From assembly GCF_008974265.1 (NCBI RefSeq), contig NZ_BKZW01000005.1:143823-207822 (forward strand): a stretch of DNA of 64,000 nt. Direction: 5' to 3'. The position numbers and the translations under genes were made by a program. The notes under the pieces are model-generated. The model was not told the origin of the DNA and made no database searches. It worked only from the letters and a program-made list of their open reading frames with translations. This DNA comes from Dictyobacter vulcani (lineage in GTDB: Bacteria > Chloroflexota > Ktedonobacteria > Ktedonobacterales > Ktedonobacteraceae). How positions within the stretch are numbered: the first letter of the stretch is position 1; every line of letters begins with the position of its first letter. Below are positions 9,710-18,804 of the stretch, one piece after another.

Positions 9710-9750
9710 CTATACTGACGACCGATGGTTTTTATCGATCGTCAGTATAG
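9710..9750 (+). terminator. Hairpin after Tm-1-like gene
   Basis: CTATACTGACGA pairs with TCGTCAGTATAG around a loop containing a T run. No U tract follows the stem. Confidence 0.5.
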
Positions 9751-9839
9751 TTGTTGTTGCGCGTTTGGTGTTTCTTTTGTAGAATGGTGGAAATAGATCG
9801 AAATTATTCTATGTATTTTTTAGGTGCAAGGGATCTTGT

Positions 9840-10781
9840 GTGGAAAACAAAACGGTAGAGATAGAGACGACGCTTGTTACGACTACGTATACTGAGGTGC
9901 CAGAAATAGAGGAGGTAAGTGAGGGGAAGGCGGAACTGGATGAGATTTTATTTTTCTCGATTTTTATGGTTGTCGGTTCGTTCGTACTTTATGGCTTACT
10001 GGCCGTTATTGAGGCACTCAATCGGATATGGAATCCGCTGAGCATTGGCTGCTATGGCATCCTGCTGGTGATGGCATCCTTCATTATGTATGTGTACTTG
10101 ATGGAGGGGGAGTTCATTAAGAAGGAGAATGCGCCGTTTCACCTTTCGATAACGCTGCTGGGCGTGATTGTGACCCTGGTGTCGTTTTCGCAGGTCTGTC
10201 GACACGTTGCTCTCGAGTTCGGCGGTTTTACGGCGCGCCAGTATGGCTACTGGCACTGGCTGCGCTTTGGACTGGCCCATATGCTGGACTCCGCGCTCTT
10301 CAATATGCCCAGTAACTATGATTGGAGCATCTCAGAGATTGAACCGACGACCTTCTGGACACGTAGCCTGGTCTTTTTGTTTGATCTCTGTACACAGGTC
10401 TTTATTGTCGCGGTCGTCTTTCAGAGGCTCCAGGTAACGCGCAAGCAGTGGGCGAAGCGCAGAGCCACCAACAGGATCCCGTATGGAGTTTTTCTGGTGT
10501 CGCGGGCCAAAACCTGGATTTTGATTGTGACCTGGGGATTGCCCTTGATCTTTTTCCTGGGCGTCATCGTGCACGATGGCTTTTCCTGGTTAGGAGCCTG
10601 GATCGCCATGTCTGTCAGTCTGCCAGTGTTTCTGGCCTGCTGGCTGATCTGGTATAGCCTGCAGGCCCTGACACTGCGCGGGAAACGCAACAAATTGCTT
10701 GCACTGGCTGTCATCATCGCCAGCAGTGGACTCCTAACCATGCTCCTGCCGCGCTTTATCGCTTTCCTGGCCTCGTCCTGA
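9840..10781 (+). CDS. Polytopic membrane protein of unknown function
   Basis: 313 residues from GTG 9840, with a GCAAGGG ribosome site. An acidic N-terminal about 37 residues (many Glu and Thr) precedes seven hydrophobic segments at roughly 39-62, 68-88, 100-119, 173-197, 222-243, 249-273 and 283-306. A loop between helices 3 and 4 contains conserved-looking aromatic residues (QYGYWHWLRFGLAHMLD). I recognise no family motif, catalytic site or transporter signature. It stands alone between two terminator-like hairpins. Confidence 0.75.
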   Translation: MENKTVEIETTLVTTTYTEVPEIEEVSEGKAELDEILFFSIFMVVGSFVLYGLLAVIEALNRIWNPLSIGCYGILLVMASFIMYVYLMEGEFIKKENAPFHLSITLLGVIVTLVSFSQVCRHVALEFGGFTARQYGYWHWLRFGLAHMLDSALFNMPSNYDWSISEIEPTTFWTRSLVFLFDLCTQVFIVAVVFQRLQVTRKQWAKRRATNRIPYGVFLVSRAKTWILIVTWGLPLIFFLGVIVHDGFSWLGAWIAMSVSLPVFLACWLIWYSLQALTLRGKRNKLLALAVIIASSGLLTMLLPRFIAFLASS

Positions 10782-10979
10782 TGAAGACATATGCGGAAAG
10801 GCTGGCTGCTATGTCAGGTAATCTGTTCATAGACGTTATCAACGACATAAAGGGGTCAATGTCCGCCATGTGGGCTATGGGGGAATAGGATACAGACTTG
10901 TAAGAAATGGCCTCTTTTTGATAGATTTTTAAGCGCATGTGGTGAGTGATTTAATAAAGGAAGCTCTTCTGTCGGAGTT

Positions 10980-11017
10980 AAAAAAGCAGGCCAGCCAATA
11001 GGCCGACCTGCTTTTTT
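10980..11017 (-). terminator. Rho-independent terminator of the RRM gene
   Basis: AAAAAAGCAGG pairs with CCTGCTTTTTT around a 16-nt loop. Read on the minus strand it sits 36 bp beyond the RRM stop and ends in a T run. It is symmetric and could also serve the plus strand. Confidence 0.75.
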
Positions 11018-11052
11018 GTTTTTTGACCGCTTGATCCTACTTAATTGTGGAT

Positions 11053-11355
11053 TTAGTAGCGATCGTTACGTGAGTAGTTGTCACGGCCCTGGAAACCACG
11101 GTTTCCGGATGCCTGGCGCTCACGTGCCTCATTAACAGTGATCGTACGATTTCCTAACATGCTGCCATTGAGTTGTGCGATAGCAGCCTGTGCCTCCTCA
11201 TCGGAAGCCATTTCGACAAAGCCAAAGCCTTTACTGCGACCGGTCTCACGATCGGTGATAACCGAAGCCTGTGTGACCTCTCCAATTTGTGCAAAAAAGT
11301 CGCCAAGGTCCTGCTCTGTTGTCTGATAGGGGAGTCCCCCAACATATAGTCTCAT
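11053..11355 (-). CDS. RNA-binding protein with single RRM domain
   Basis: The start is ATG 11355 with AGGAG about 9 nt upstream; the longer frame to 11379 includes that ribosome site. The 100-residue protein has RNP2 (LYVGGL) at its very N-terminus and RNP1 (KGFGFVEM) near 41-48, with the aromatic residues that stack on RNA. An Arg/Gly/Asn-rich tail (NRGFQGRDNYSRNDRY) follows. This is the architecture of cold-induced RRM proteins of cyanobacteria and Chloroflexi that bind single-stranded RNA. A long leader (about 100 bp of T-rich sequence upstream) may hold a cold-response element, but none was identified. Confidence 0.93.
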   Translation of the reverse strand: MRLYVGGLPYQTTEQDLGDFFAQIGEVTQASVITDRETGRSKGFGFVEMASDEEAQAAIAQLNGSMLGNRTITVNEARERQASGNRGFQGRDNYSRNDRY

Positions 11356-11588
11356 GTGTTTATACTCCTGCGTGAACATCTCTCAACCCATTGAAGCCTG
11401 GAGAAACCATTTCCCACAGAAGCAATCCAATTTCTTTTTGATGTCATACACCTATCATAACACACCCTGCCAGTAGTTTATTCCCATTTCTTTCAACTTC
11501 CAGATAATTCTTCAAAAACTGGTCTCTGATGTCCTTGTGATGCGGTAGATTGCTCGAGCTTGCTCATCCAGAGATCCGTCGTTATGGT

Positions 11589-12428
11589 TTAAGCGTTTTT
11601 CTGTTGTTTCACTTCGTCATAGATCAGGCCGATTGCGCCGGGGAAGCGCTCCTCACGGTCGCGGGAAGCAATCTTTTGCATCTCGGCCGGGATTCTGGCG
11701 ATGGCGGTCTCTTTGTCCCAGCCTTGCTCGATGGCGTTCGTTAGTTGCTGGTAGAGATGTTTGATCCAGTTCTGTAGATCGTCGAGTGCCTGCGGTGATT
11801 GCTGGAGACCATGGCCTGGAATGACATGCTCGGCTCCCAACTGCTTCAATTGGTCCAGTGCCTTAATCCAGTTGGCGGCATTTCCACCGGGAGGCATGGC
11901 TGGTACCATGTCGTTGAAGAGAAGATCGCCTGTGAATAACGTCTTCGATTGTGGAAGCCAGGCCACACTATCGCTGGGGCTATGTGCTACTCCGATATAG
12001 ATCAATTGTACTTCGATCTCGCCAACGAAGACGGTCAGTCGATCTTGAAATGTGAGATTGGGCGGTGTGATCGTTATCTCGCCGAGCTGTTCCGCCATCT
12101 GAGGATTGTTCTTTTTAATCCCTTCCAGTGTTGCGGCGGCAGTCGTGAGCATATTATCACGTACCCCCTGGTGTGCGATGATGGCTGCGTCAGCGAATGC
12201 CTGGTTGCCAAAGACATGGTCCACGTGGGGATGGGTATTGAATAATGTCAAATACCCCTGGTCGTGTAGATTATTCACGGCGGCACGCAATGGAGCAGCC
12301 TCGGCCACGCTGATACCAGAATCGATGACCAGCACATCTCCACCCGCAGCAATGAGGCCGCGATTGCAGATGCCGCCTGCTACAAACTGTACGCCAGGAA
12401 CGATATCCTGGACTATAAATTCTGCCAT
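11589..12428 (-). CDS. MBL-fold metallo-hydrolase
   Basis: 279 residues with the beta-lactamase-fold metal motif HPHVDH near residue 66-71, a later His in GVAHSPSDSVAW, the Asp of LFTGDLLF, and a final His in VIPGHG. All zinc or iron ligands of a glyoxalase II/beta-lactamase-like hydrolase are therefore present. The C-terminal about 70 residues are a helical region (LQNWIKHLYQQL onward) typical of the SoxH/quinoprotein-relay-like subgroup. No signal peptide is seen, so it is probably cytoplasmic. The ribosome site is weak (GAAAG). Substrate unknown. Confidence 0.88.
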   Translation of the reverse strand: MAEFIVQDIVPGVQFVAGGICNRGLIAAGGDVLVIDSGISVAEAAPLRAAVNNLHDQGYLTLFNTHPHVDHVFGNQAFADAAIIAHQGVRDNMLTTAAATLEGIKKNNPQMAEQLGEITITPPNLTFQDRLTVFVGEIEVQLIYIGVAHSPSDSVAWLPQSKTLFTGDLLFNDMVPAMPPGGNAANWIKALDQLKQLGAEHVIPGHGLQQSPQALDDLQNWIKHLYQQLTNAIEQGWDKETAIARIPAEMQKIASRDREERFPGAIGLIYDEVKQQKNA

Positions 12429-12587
12429 AACACGATTTCGCTTTCCACTAAAGTTGGTTTACGGTTATGGTTTTATTATCGCACCTGACCGCGAGGGGTA
12501 TCTCTTTCTTTTATGGCATGCTCTCCCCATTGAGTCGCCGCTCTTTTTTGTTCTCTATATGTATGGAGCGTAGTGATCAGGAATTGA

Positions 12588-12899
12588 TCACCTGGAAGTT
12601 TTCCAGTTGGTAACAACATGATGCTGGGCGGCAAGGGCGCGTTGGAGGTAGTCTGTGAACTCATCGTACTGCTCTTTATCAAGCATACGCAAATCTCTCA
12701 TCAAGGAGAGCAAAGCGATGAGTTGATCCGTAATCAGTTCGTTGGTGACGACTTCGCGCACTTTGTCATCCTGGATCTCCAGGGTAGCATCGCTGGCGGT
12801 TGTGCGGTGGAGGAGCATATGGTTCATTGAATCTTCTAAATTGCTGGATATTCTTTCTTGTAAATCTTGTACTGCCTGTGAAAAAGTTTTGTCTTGCAT
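12588..12899 (-). CDS. Small helical protein of unknown function
   Basis: 103 residues behind a strong AGGAGAG ribosome site. It is predicted mostly alpha-helical and rich in charged residues, with no signal peptide, membrane segment, cysteines or known motif. The isolated position, clear ribosome site and balanced composition support a real gene. Confidence 0.6.
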   Translation of the reverse strand: MQDKTFSQAVQDLQERISSNLEDSMNHMLLHRTTASDATLEIQDDKVREVVTNELITDQLIALLSLMRDLRMLDKEQYDEFTDYLQRALAAQHHVVTNWKTSR

Positions 12900-13415
12900 T
12901 CTATTTCTCTCCTGGAAAAAATTGCACGCTTTCCTTTAGCAGAAGTCCATACAGTTGTGAAGGATGGAAAAATCTGTTAAAGGAAATGATAGACACAATA
13001 TATTAACTAGATTTATATCTCTGGCGAGAATACATTATGCGACCAACTTGATATGGTGAATGTTTTTCTACTACCAATATTGAAGAATACACAATAATAA
13101 AATCTAGTATTACTTGCAAATTATACAAAAAACTGATCAATAAAAACCACTACCTTTCATCTAATACGTTAGAAAAGTTGAACTCGTTCTACACACTGGT
13201 AACATGGTCCTACTTATTCCGGAAATAAAAACAATATATTTAAAGATCTATTATGCAGGCGGCTTTTATAATAACGAAGGGAATACAGATGGAAAGCTTA
13301 CATACCCTTTACTTTTTCTAGCTACTGTTCAAGTTTTCTTGTATTGCTCATAACCCTCTCATAAATAGAGAGTGCTTTAAATATGTAAACCAGATTTCCC
13401 GAAAGGAGATTTATT
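12900..13415. other. AT-rich intergenic region
   Basis: About 515 bp of strongly AT-rich DNA upstream of the repeat protein at 13416. It probably holds that gene's promoter and leader, but no clear promoter, operator, RNA or ORF could be supported. Confidence 0.4.
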
Positions 13416-14132
13416 ATGGCCGGTACTGTACGTGAGCGAATTTCGGAGGCTCGTGGAGAGCGTGAAGGCACAACAGAAGGTGTTGTCGGTGGAATGCCAT
13501 TGCTGGTAGCCGCGCTGATGAGCCGTCGTGAAGAGCGTGAAGAGCGTGGCGAGGGCATTCATCCATTGCTGCTGGCAACGTTGATGAATCGCCGTGAAGA
13601 GCAGGGCGAAGGAATTCCTCCTCTCTTGCTGGCAACCCTGCTGAGCCGCCGTGAAGAGCGCAAAGAGCGCGGCGAAGGCATCAATCCATTGTTGTTAGCG
13701 GTATTGATGAATCGCCGTGAGGAGCGCGAAGAAGGCGAAGAGCGCAAAGAGGGCATCAATCCACTGCTGCTAGCAGTGCTGATGAGCCGCCGTGAAGAGC
13801 GCGAGGAGCGCGGTCAGGGCATTCATCCATTGCTGCTGGCGACGTTGATGAAGCGCGGTGAAGAGCGTGGCGAAGGCATCAATCCTCTGCTGCTCGCAGC
13901 CCTGGTGAAGCGCGGTGAAGAGCGTGTGGAGCGCGGCGAAGGGATTCATCCATTGCTGCTGGCGACGTTGATGAAGCGCGGTGAAGAGCGTGGCGAAGGC
14001 ATCAATCCCTTATTGCTAGCAAGCCTGGTGGGTCGCCGTGAAGAGCGCGAGGAGCGCGGTGAAGGCATCAATCCACTGCTGGTGGCGACGTTACTAAGTC
14101 GCCGTGAAGAGCGTGAGAAAGAGACAGTATAA
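13416..14132 (+). CDS. Tandem-repeat protein of alternating PLLLATLM and RREEREERGEG blocks
   Basis: 238 residues behind an AAAGGAG ribosome site. After a short N-terminal lead, almost the whole chain is ten copies of a unit made of a hydrophobic nonamer (P-L-L-L-A-T/V/A-L-M/L/V type) and a very charged Arg/Glu segment ending G-E-G-I-N/H. Unit lengths are 19, 22 or 25 residues, changing in steps of three. At DNA level, about 66 bp around 13818-13883 recur almost exactly at 13940-14007, which shows recent in-frame duplication. No cysteine, Trp or known motif is present. I do not recognise the family; a self-assembling or scaffold role is conceivable but unproven. A second low-complexity gene follows at 14309. 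Confidence 0.75.
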   Translation: MAGTVRERISEARGEREGTTEGVVGGMPLLVAALMSRREEREERGEGIHPLLLATLMNRREEQGEGIPPLLLATLLSRREERKERGEGINPLLLAVLMNRREEREEGEERKEGINPLLLAVLMSRREEREERGQGIHPLLLATLMKRGEERGEGINPLLLAALVKRGEERVERGEGIHPLLLATLMKRGEERGEGINPLLLASLVGRREEREERGEGINPLLVATLLSRREEREKETV

Positions 14133-14222
14133 CGTATCCCGGCGTCAACCACTTTTTTTTTCAGCCTTTCCGGGCATGCTCAAAAGTTGAGGAATGTCCC
14201 AACCTTTGAGCGAAAAGAAAAA

Positions 14223-14270
14223 AGAGAGGTTTGCAGCGAATATCGGTTGGTGTTCGCTGCAAACCTCTCT
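14223..14270 (+). promoter_or_regulatory. Perfect 18-bp inverted repeat between the two repeat-protein genes
   Basis: Arms 14223-14240 and 14253-14270 (AGAGAGGTTTGCAGCGAA and its complement) enclose 12 nt. It could be a terminator for the upstream gene or a processing/attenuation hairpin in the leader of the gene at 14309. No T tract follows. Confidence 0.55.
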
Positions 14271-14308
14271 AGAGGGCTTACATCTCTCAATGCAAAGGAA
14301 ACATCACC

Positions 14309-14647
14309 ATGACTACGAATTCTGAACAAGCAAAAACCAAAGGCCATATGGATCCTATGGTGGAGGCTCTGATTAAAGAGTTGCTTGATAACCCACCCCA
14401 TCCGAAAACAGCGAACGATGCCATCAGGGCTGCTGTAACCGAAGAGTTAATGGCTTCGCTGCTTCCTTCAACGCGTTCTGGATCACAGTCATCGCCAGTT
14501 GAAACTGCGATCCTGGCTGAAGCGCTGGCACCTGCTCTGGCGGAAGCACTGGCACCTCTGCTAGCTGAAGCGCTGGTACCCGCCCTTGAGAAGGCCTTGA
14601 CCAATATCGCTTCACCGAAGAAAGCCGAGCCGGAAACAACTGCCTAA
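14309..14647 (+). CDS. Small Ala/Leu/Glu repeat protein
   Basis: 112 residues with an AAAGGAA ribosome site. The N-terminal 60 residues are mixed. Residues about 66-98 consist of an eight-residue repeat of the type L-A-E-A-L-A-P-A/L, four copies, predicting a long amphipathic helix kinked at each Pro. The tail is Lys/Glu/Pro-rich. There is no membrane segment or known domain. It follows another protein built of short hydrophobic/charged repeats on the same strand, so the two may work together; this is inference only. Confidence 0.65.
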   Translation: MTTNSEQAKTKGHMDPMVEALIKELLDNPPHPKTANDAIRAAVTEELMASLLPSTRSGSQSSPVETAILAEALAPALAEALAPLLAEALVPALEKALTNIASPKKAEPETTA

Positions 14648-14688
14648 AAGATACTGACAAACAATAGTGAGATCGTCTGTGTGTTGCG

Positions 14689-15614
14689 TTAAAGCCAGTC
14701 TAAAAGCTCACTGACATTGTTAATGATGAGCTGGGGCCGGATAAGACCAGTGGCGAAGTGTTGCAGGTGAGTACTCTTCTGGTTTTTAGCAGGAATAGGG
14801 GGAGCCTCTATTGTGCCGTGGTCTTTGAGGAGGGCCAGTTGCCGATGGTTATATTCAGTGACAGTCATACCTTCGGACGTTGTCAGATACTGGCTTACTT
14901 CTTCATAGCGTGCTGGTTTCCAGACAGCAAACATAGATAGTTGTTGAGCACCAGCCACGTCAGCAATCAATGAATCGCCGATCATGATGGCCATACTTTT
15001 ATCCACCTGGCAAGCTGCAAGCGCCCGGGTAAATATATGTGGATTGGGTTTGCGTATATGCTCATCGGCCGAAACAATCGTCTTAGCCGGCTCAAAATAG
15101 TCCACCATACCCAGTAACTGCAGATCCTCTTGAAAGGGCGCGCCTCCCCAGTAACGATTCGTCACCATACCCAGTTGAAATGAGCGCCTCTGCAATTCCT
15201 GTAATGTCGATAGCGCGTCTGGAAAGAGTTGCCGTGATTGAAAAATGCGCACACGCAGCGCTTCAAAAATAGCCGCATAGACTTCGTTATCGCCTCTTCA
15301 AGTTCTAACGCCTTAAACGCCTGCTTGACCATAGCTTCTCCTGTCGGCTCAATCCCCGGCTGGTGTGTGATGGCAAGCTGAAATTGACGTAGGATTTCCT
15401 CGTGTAATGTGCGGCCCAAACTGACATCATCGCAGGTCGCAAGTGGAGTGGACGCGCTAAAGCGGCGGGCGATACCTGCGGCCTGCTGTTGCGCGACCAG
15501 TTCCAACGCAGGTAGCCGCTGTGGATCTTTCCGCCAGAGCGTATTACCCACATCAAATAATAGACAACTGAATGAGCGACCAGTAAGCGCATGAATATTG
15601 TTCTCAGATATCAT
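14689..15614 (-). pseudogene. HAD-superfamily hydrolase, one frameshift
   Basis: Two frames make one HAD protein. The first (from 15614) has motif I as FDVGNTLW, with the nucleophile Asp, and a helical cap. The second, down to 14689, has motif II in MVTNRYWG, the motif III Lys in IRKPNPHIF, and motif IV as MIGDSLIADVAGA. The coherent reading changes frame near 15285-15300: EVYAAIFEALRVR in the other frame bridges the two halves, so one base is missing. Family members are phosphatases or dehalogenases on small substrates. Whether the lesion is real or a sequencing gap is open. The convergent neighbour is the small repeat gene. Confidence 0.75.
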
Positions 15615-15696
15615 TTTCCTTATCCTTTTGTACCGGCAGCCTTCACGGTTGCGACCTGTGGACGTACGAGCAAGCTACATGCTCATGCGCGAAGAG

Positions 15697-15722
15697 GTTG
15701 CAGCGGCAAGCGCTGCCGCTAC
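15697..15722. repeat. REP-like short palindromic repeat
   Basis: GCAGCGGCAAGCGCTGC palindrome followed by CGCTAC, overlapping the last codons of ecfT. Related to the copies near 8945 and 33451. Confidence 0.5.
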
Positions 15723-16696
15723 GATTGGCGTACCGCGATGTTTAATACGAGCAAAAGGATGACGCCTAATGTTAATAAGGCCAGCGCGCCGATTGCCAGA
15801 TAATCGTTTTTTTGCAGGCGGTGCTCATGCATAAAGGTTCTCTTCTGCTGTGTTCCAAAGGCACGGGCATCGACGACCATGGCGGTTGTAGAGGTAGAGC
15901 GTAGTGAGCCGATCAGCAGTGGGACCGTTACAATAGGAATAACGGTGAAGATACGGCGCAGGTAACCAGGCCAGGCAGACGCTTCGTGCCAGGTGGGACG
16001 ACTGAGATCGTATCCTCGTACCTGGACAACCTGTAGTAAGACCGTTGTGCGCTCGATTAATTGGGGCAAGAAGCGTAGCGCGACGGTAAAGGCCAGACCA
16101 ACGGTGGCCGGCATGCGAAATTTATAAAAAGCCCAGATGATCTCCGATGGTTTTGTGGTCATGAGCAGGATGAGCGTGGCTGAAGTTGCTACCATCACGC
16201 GTCCGGCTTGCTGTAAACCATTTACAAGGCCCTCCCTTGATACTCCTGGTGTTCCGAGCCAGCTCACGGTAGATGGAAAACTGTAGAGCATGTGCAGTCC
16301 CGTTGTAGATACTGTGTAATACAGACTTTGGGACCAGATGATACCGAGTGCCGGTATCATTACCATGGTTAACACGACACGTGTGCGCGCTGCGGAAGGT
16401 CGAACCAGTATCCAGGGGATGATGGCGAAGATCAATAAGAGATAGACAAAGTTCCAGTTCAGCAGAATGCTCAGTGTGCTGATGATAAATGGATACAGCA
16501 CTTTGATACGCGCATCAAGCGTGTGCACAAATGTTACTTGCGGTTCATATGAAAATAGGTGTCGTAGTCCCTGTACTCCAACCAGGGTGATCAAAAAGGC
16601 CGGTAGCGTGAAGGGAACGATGAACATAAGTATGTAGCTAATGATGGTGCGTGCGAGGAGCGATTGCGAGAGAAAATAGAGTAGCCAGTTGATCAT
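15719..16696 (-). CDS. ecfT: ECF transporter T component
   Basis: 325 residues, polytopic, CbiQ/EcfT family. The hallmark HTLDARIKVL lies in the N-terminal third. The two cytoplasmic coupling motifs that touch the ATPases are present as QVRG (in LLQVVQVRGYDL) and DARAFG (in AMVVDARAFG). The protein links the substrate-binding S component to the ATPases. Its ATG overlaps the stop of the ATPase gene (ATGA), so translation is coupled. It is the last gene of the operon S - small two-TM protein - A-A - T. The chain is somewhat longer than typical EcfT (about 265), with an extra C-terminal helix. Confidence 0.92.
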   Translation of the reverse strand: MINWLLYFLSQSLLARTIISYILMFIVPFTLPAFLITLVGVQGLRHLFSYEPQVTFVHTLDARIKVLYPFIISTLSILLNWNFVYLLLIFAIIPWILVRPSAARTRVVLTMVMIPALGIIWSQSLYYTVSTTGLHMLYSFPSTVSWLGTPGVSREGLVNGLQQAGRVMVATSATLILLMTTKPSEIIWAFYKFRMPATVGLAFTVALRFLPQLIERTTVLLQVVQVRGYDLSRPTWHEASAWPGYLRRIFTVIPIVTVPLLIGSLRSTSTTAMVVDARAFGTQQKRTFMHEHRLQKNDYLAIGALALLTLGVILLLVLNIAVRQS

Positions 16697-18426
16697 AAAA
16701 ATACCTTTAGTGCTTGAAATGATTTTACCAGTACATCAATGTTAAGCGCGACCTGACGTGCATCACCTTCACACAATCTTGCGTGTAACTGCGCAACCGG
16801 CGGTGCCAGAATTCCATAACGGGCCAGTTCCTCATTACGCGCAAAGACATACGCAGGAGCATCATCCATCACAATTTGTCCGGCGTTGAGTACAACGACA
16901 CGGTTGGCATAGCGAGCCACCGCTTCCATATTATGCGTAATCATCAGATAGGTCAGGCGTTCCTGTTCGCGTAACTGTTCCAAAAATTGTAAAAAGGCCT
17001 GCGCGTGCCCCTCGTCCTGTCCCGTTGTTGGTTCGTCCAGGATAAAAACGCGTGGATAGCGTGTGAGCAGGGCGCCAAGTGCCAGACGTTTGCGTTGACC
17101 ATGACTGAGATGGAAAGGATTAAAGTGCCGATATGCGGTGAGATCAATGATCTCTAGCAATTGATCAATGCTATAGGGGATCGTTGCCTGCTTGTTGCGC
17201 TTGCGCTGATGTTTCAGACCAAACAATAATTCCTGTTCGACAGTCGCGGTAAAGAGCATCTTATCGGCAGCCTGAAACAGATAGGCCATGTGTTCGGATT
17301 GGCGTGCGATCCGACCGGGAATTACCTGTTGGTCCTCATAGTGTATGCGGCCATGGGTTGGAGCTTGAAAGCCCATCGCGAGTGATGCCAGCGATGTTTT
17401 GCCCATGCCGTTGGCGCCGATCAATGCTACCCATTCCTGCTGCTGGATCGTGAGATCCACGCCGTCAAGCACCTGTTTGTCACCGTAGTTCAGGCTCACT
17501 TTTTTCCAGGAGAGGACGCTCTTTTCCTGTCTATTTGTCAGCGGATGGATCGCGCTCGACTGCTGTGCTTGCTGTCTGAGCGCTTGTGCATACGCTGTGT
17601 TACGAAGGGCTGCGTAGGCTTCATCGACGGATAGCGGGAGGGTGGATTGAAAAACATCCGGGAGTGCGTGTGCCAGGGTGACCATTTGCGGTATGGCGAC
17701 GCCTAAGCGTTGCCAGGGTTCCAGATTGGAGAAGGCCGCGCGTGCCGGAGCATCAACCGCAATGCGACCCGCATCCATCAGCAGCACGCGATCTACCCAG
17801 GGCATTACCTCGTCGATTTTGTGCTCGATCAGAATGATTGTCCAGCCATACTGCTTGTTCAAAGCGCGCAGCACTCCCAGCACCTCCTGGGTACCGACTG
17901 GATCCAGGTCGGAGGTAGGCTCATCGAGAATCAAGACGCGAGATTGCATGGCCAGTGTCGCGGCGATGGCAACCCGTTGCTTCTGACCACCGGAGAGCGC
18001 GAAGATTTCCAGGTCGCGAAACGCTTCCATCTGCGTGTAGGCTAACGCCTGGGCTACGCGTCGTTCAATTTCCGCGTTTGGGAGTGCCATGTTTTCCGGC
18101 CCAAAGGCGACCTCTGATTCCACGTCGAGATGGACCAGTTGCTCATCTGGATTTTGAAAGACGATGCCGATGTGCTGGGATACCTGGTGCAGATCCATCG
18201 CACTCACATCTTTGTCGCCCAGATAGATATGTCCTTCGAATGATCCCGCGATGCGTTCAGGGATCAGGCCGGCCAGGGCCAGGGCGAGAGTTGACTTCCC
18301 GCACCCGGATGGCCCGGCCAGCAATAGAAATTCACCTTCAGGGATGGTTACATCCAGTGAACGCAACGTGGGATGCACCGAACCAGTATACGTGAACGAT
18401 ACATTATCCACATGAATTGCAGGCAT
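16693..18426 (-). CDS. ecfA: ECF transporter ATPase, two ABC domains fused (EcfA-EcfA')
   Basis: 577 residues with two complete ABC cassettes. Domain 1 has Walker A GPSGCGKST (38-46), signature LSGGQKQR and Walker B ILDEPTSDLDP. Domain 2, starting after a linker near residue 300, has GANGMGKTS, LSHGQRKR and VFILDEPTTGQDE. Both therefore look competent, although the second signature has His for the first Gly. Fused double ATPases occur in YkoD-type ECF importers for thiamine precursors and in some cobalt/nickel systems. The gene begins 3 bp after the stop of the split two-TM gene, and ends in an ATGA overlap with ecfT. Confidence 0.93.
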   Translation of the reverse strand: MPAIHVDNVSFTYTGSVHPTLRSLDVTIPEGEFLLLAGPSGCGKSTLALALAGLIPERIAGSFEGHIYLGDKDVSAMDLHQVSQHIGIVFQNPDEQLVHLDVESEVAFGPENMALPNAEIERRVAQALAYTQMEAFRDLEIFALSGGQKQRVAIAATLAMQSRVLILDEPTSDLDPVGTQEVLGVLRALNKQYGWTIILIEHKIDEVMPWVDRVLLMDAGRIAVDAPARAAFSNLEPWQRLGVAIPQMVTLAHALPDVFQSTLPLSVDEAYAALRNTAYAQALRQQAQQSSAIHPLTNRQEKSVLSWKKVSLNYGDKQVLDGVDLTIQQQEWVALIGANGMGKTSLASLAMGFQAPTHGRIHYEDQQVIPGRIARQSEHMAYLFQAADKMLFTATVEQELLFGLKHQRKRNKQATIPYSIDQLLEIIDLTAYRHFNPFHLSHGQRKRLALGALLTRYPRVFILDEPTTGQDEGHAQAFLQFLEQLREQERLTYLMITHNMEAVARYANRVVVLNAGQIVMDDAPAYVFARNEELARYGILAPPVAQLHARLCEGDARQVALNIDVLVKSFQALKVFL

Positions 18427-18429
18427 AGT

Positions 18430-18690
18430 TTATTCTTGTACCTCTGAATTTAGTTCTTGGCCTTCGCCGACGGTGCCAACTTCCGGCGTTGTCCCGGCAG
18501 TAGTTGTATCACCGGTCGTACTGACCTCTGGTGTTACTCCAGCAGTAGTTGTATCCTCGGCTGTACTGATCTCTGGTGTTACTCCAGCAGTGGCCACCTC
18601 GGTCTGTGGACGCCTCGATAGTACGAAGGCGACAACGGTCACGATTAAGAGCAGAGCCGCTGCAACCAGCACCGTTGTGCCGTCTGACAT
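18430..18690 (-). pseudogene. Split small membrane protein of the ECF operon, 3' part
   Basis: The frame contains one hydrophobic helix (TTVLVAAALLLIVTVVAFVL) and a Thr/Glu/Pro-rich tail with three imperfect copies of a TTAGVTPEVS-type repeat. Its apparent ATG lies exactly at the left boundary of IS copy 1. Removing the IS (18689-20831) joins this part in frame to the N-terminal part at 20962: codons read ...Leu-His-Met-Ser-Asp-Gly... The intact protein would be about 130 residues with two membrane helices, in the position where CbiN-like accessory subunits occur in metal ECF importers. Family membership is inference from position and topology. Confidence 0.75.
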
Positions 18691-18804
18691 AAGCGTAACC
18701 CGCCGCAAGCCGCTGTGGTTTGAACCCAGGCGGATAGGCGGGTTTCTCGTGGGCTTTAGCCCTCGCTTGTTGCAATATCGTCTTTTCTCCTGTATACTGC
18801 AACA

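Noticed and set aside
13416..14132. CRISPR-like array suggested by the regular repeats
   Set aside because: Repeats are in-frame protein-coding units of changing length without unique spacers; no cas gene in the window.
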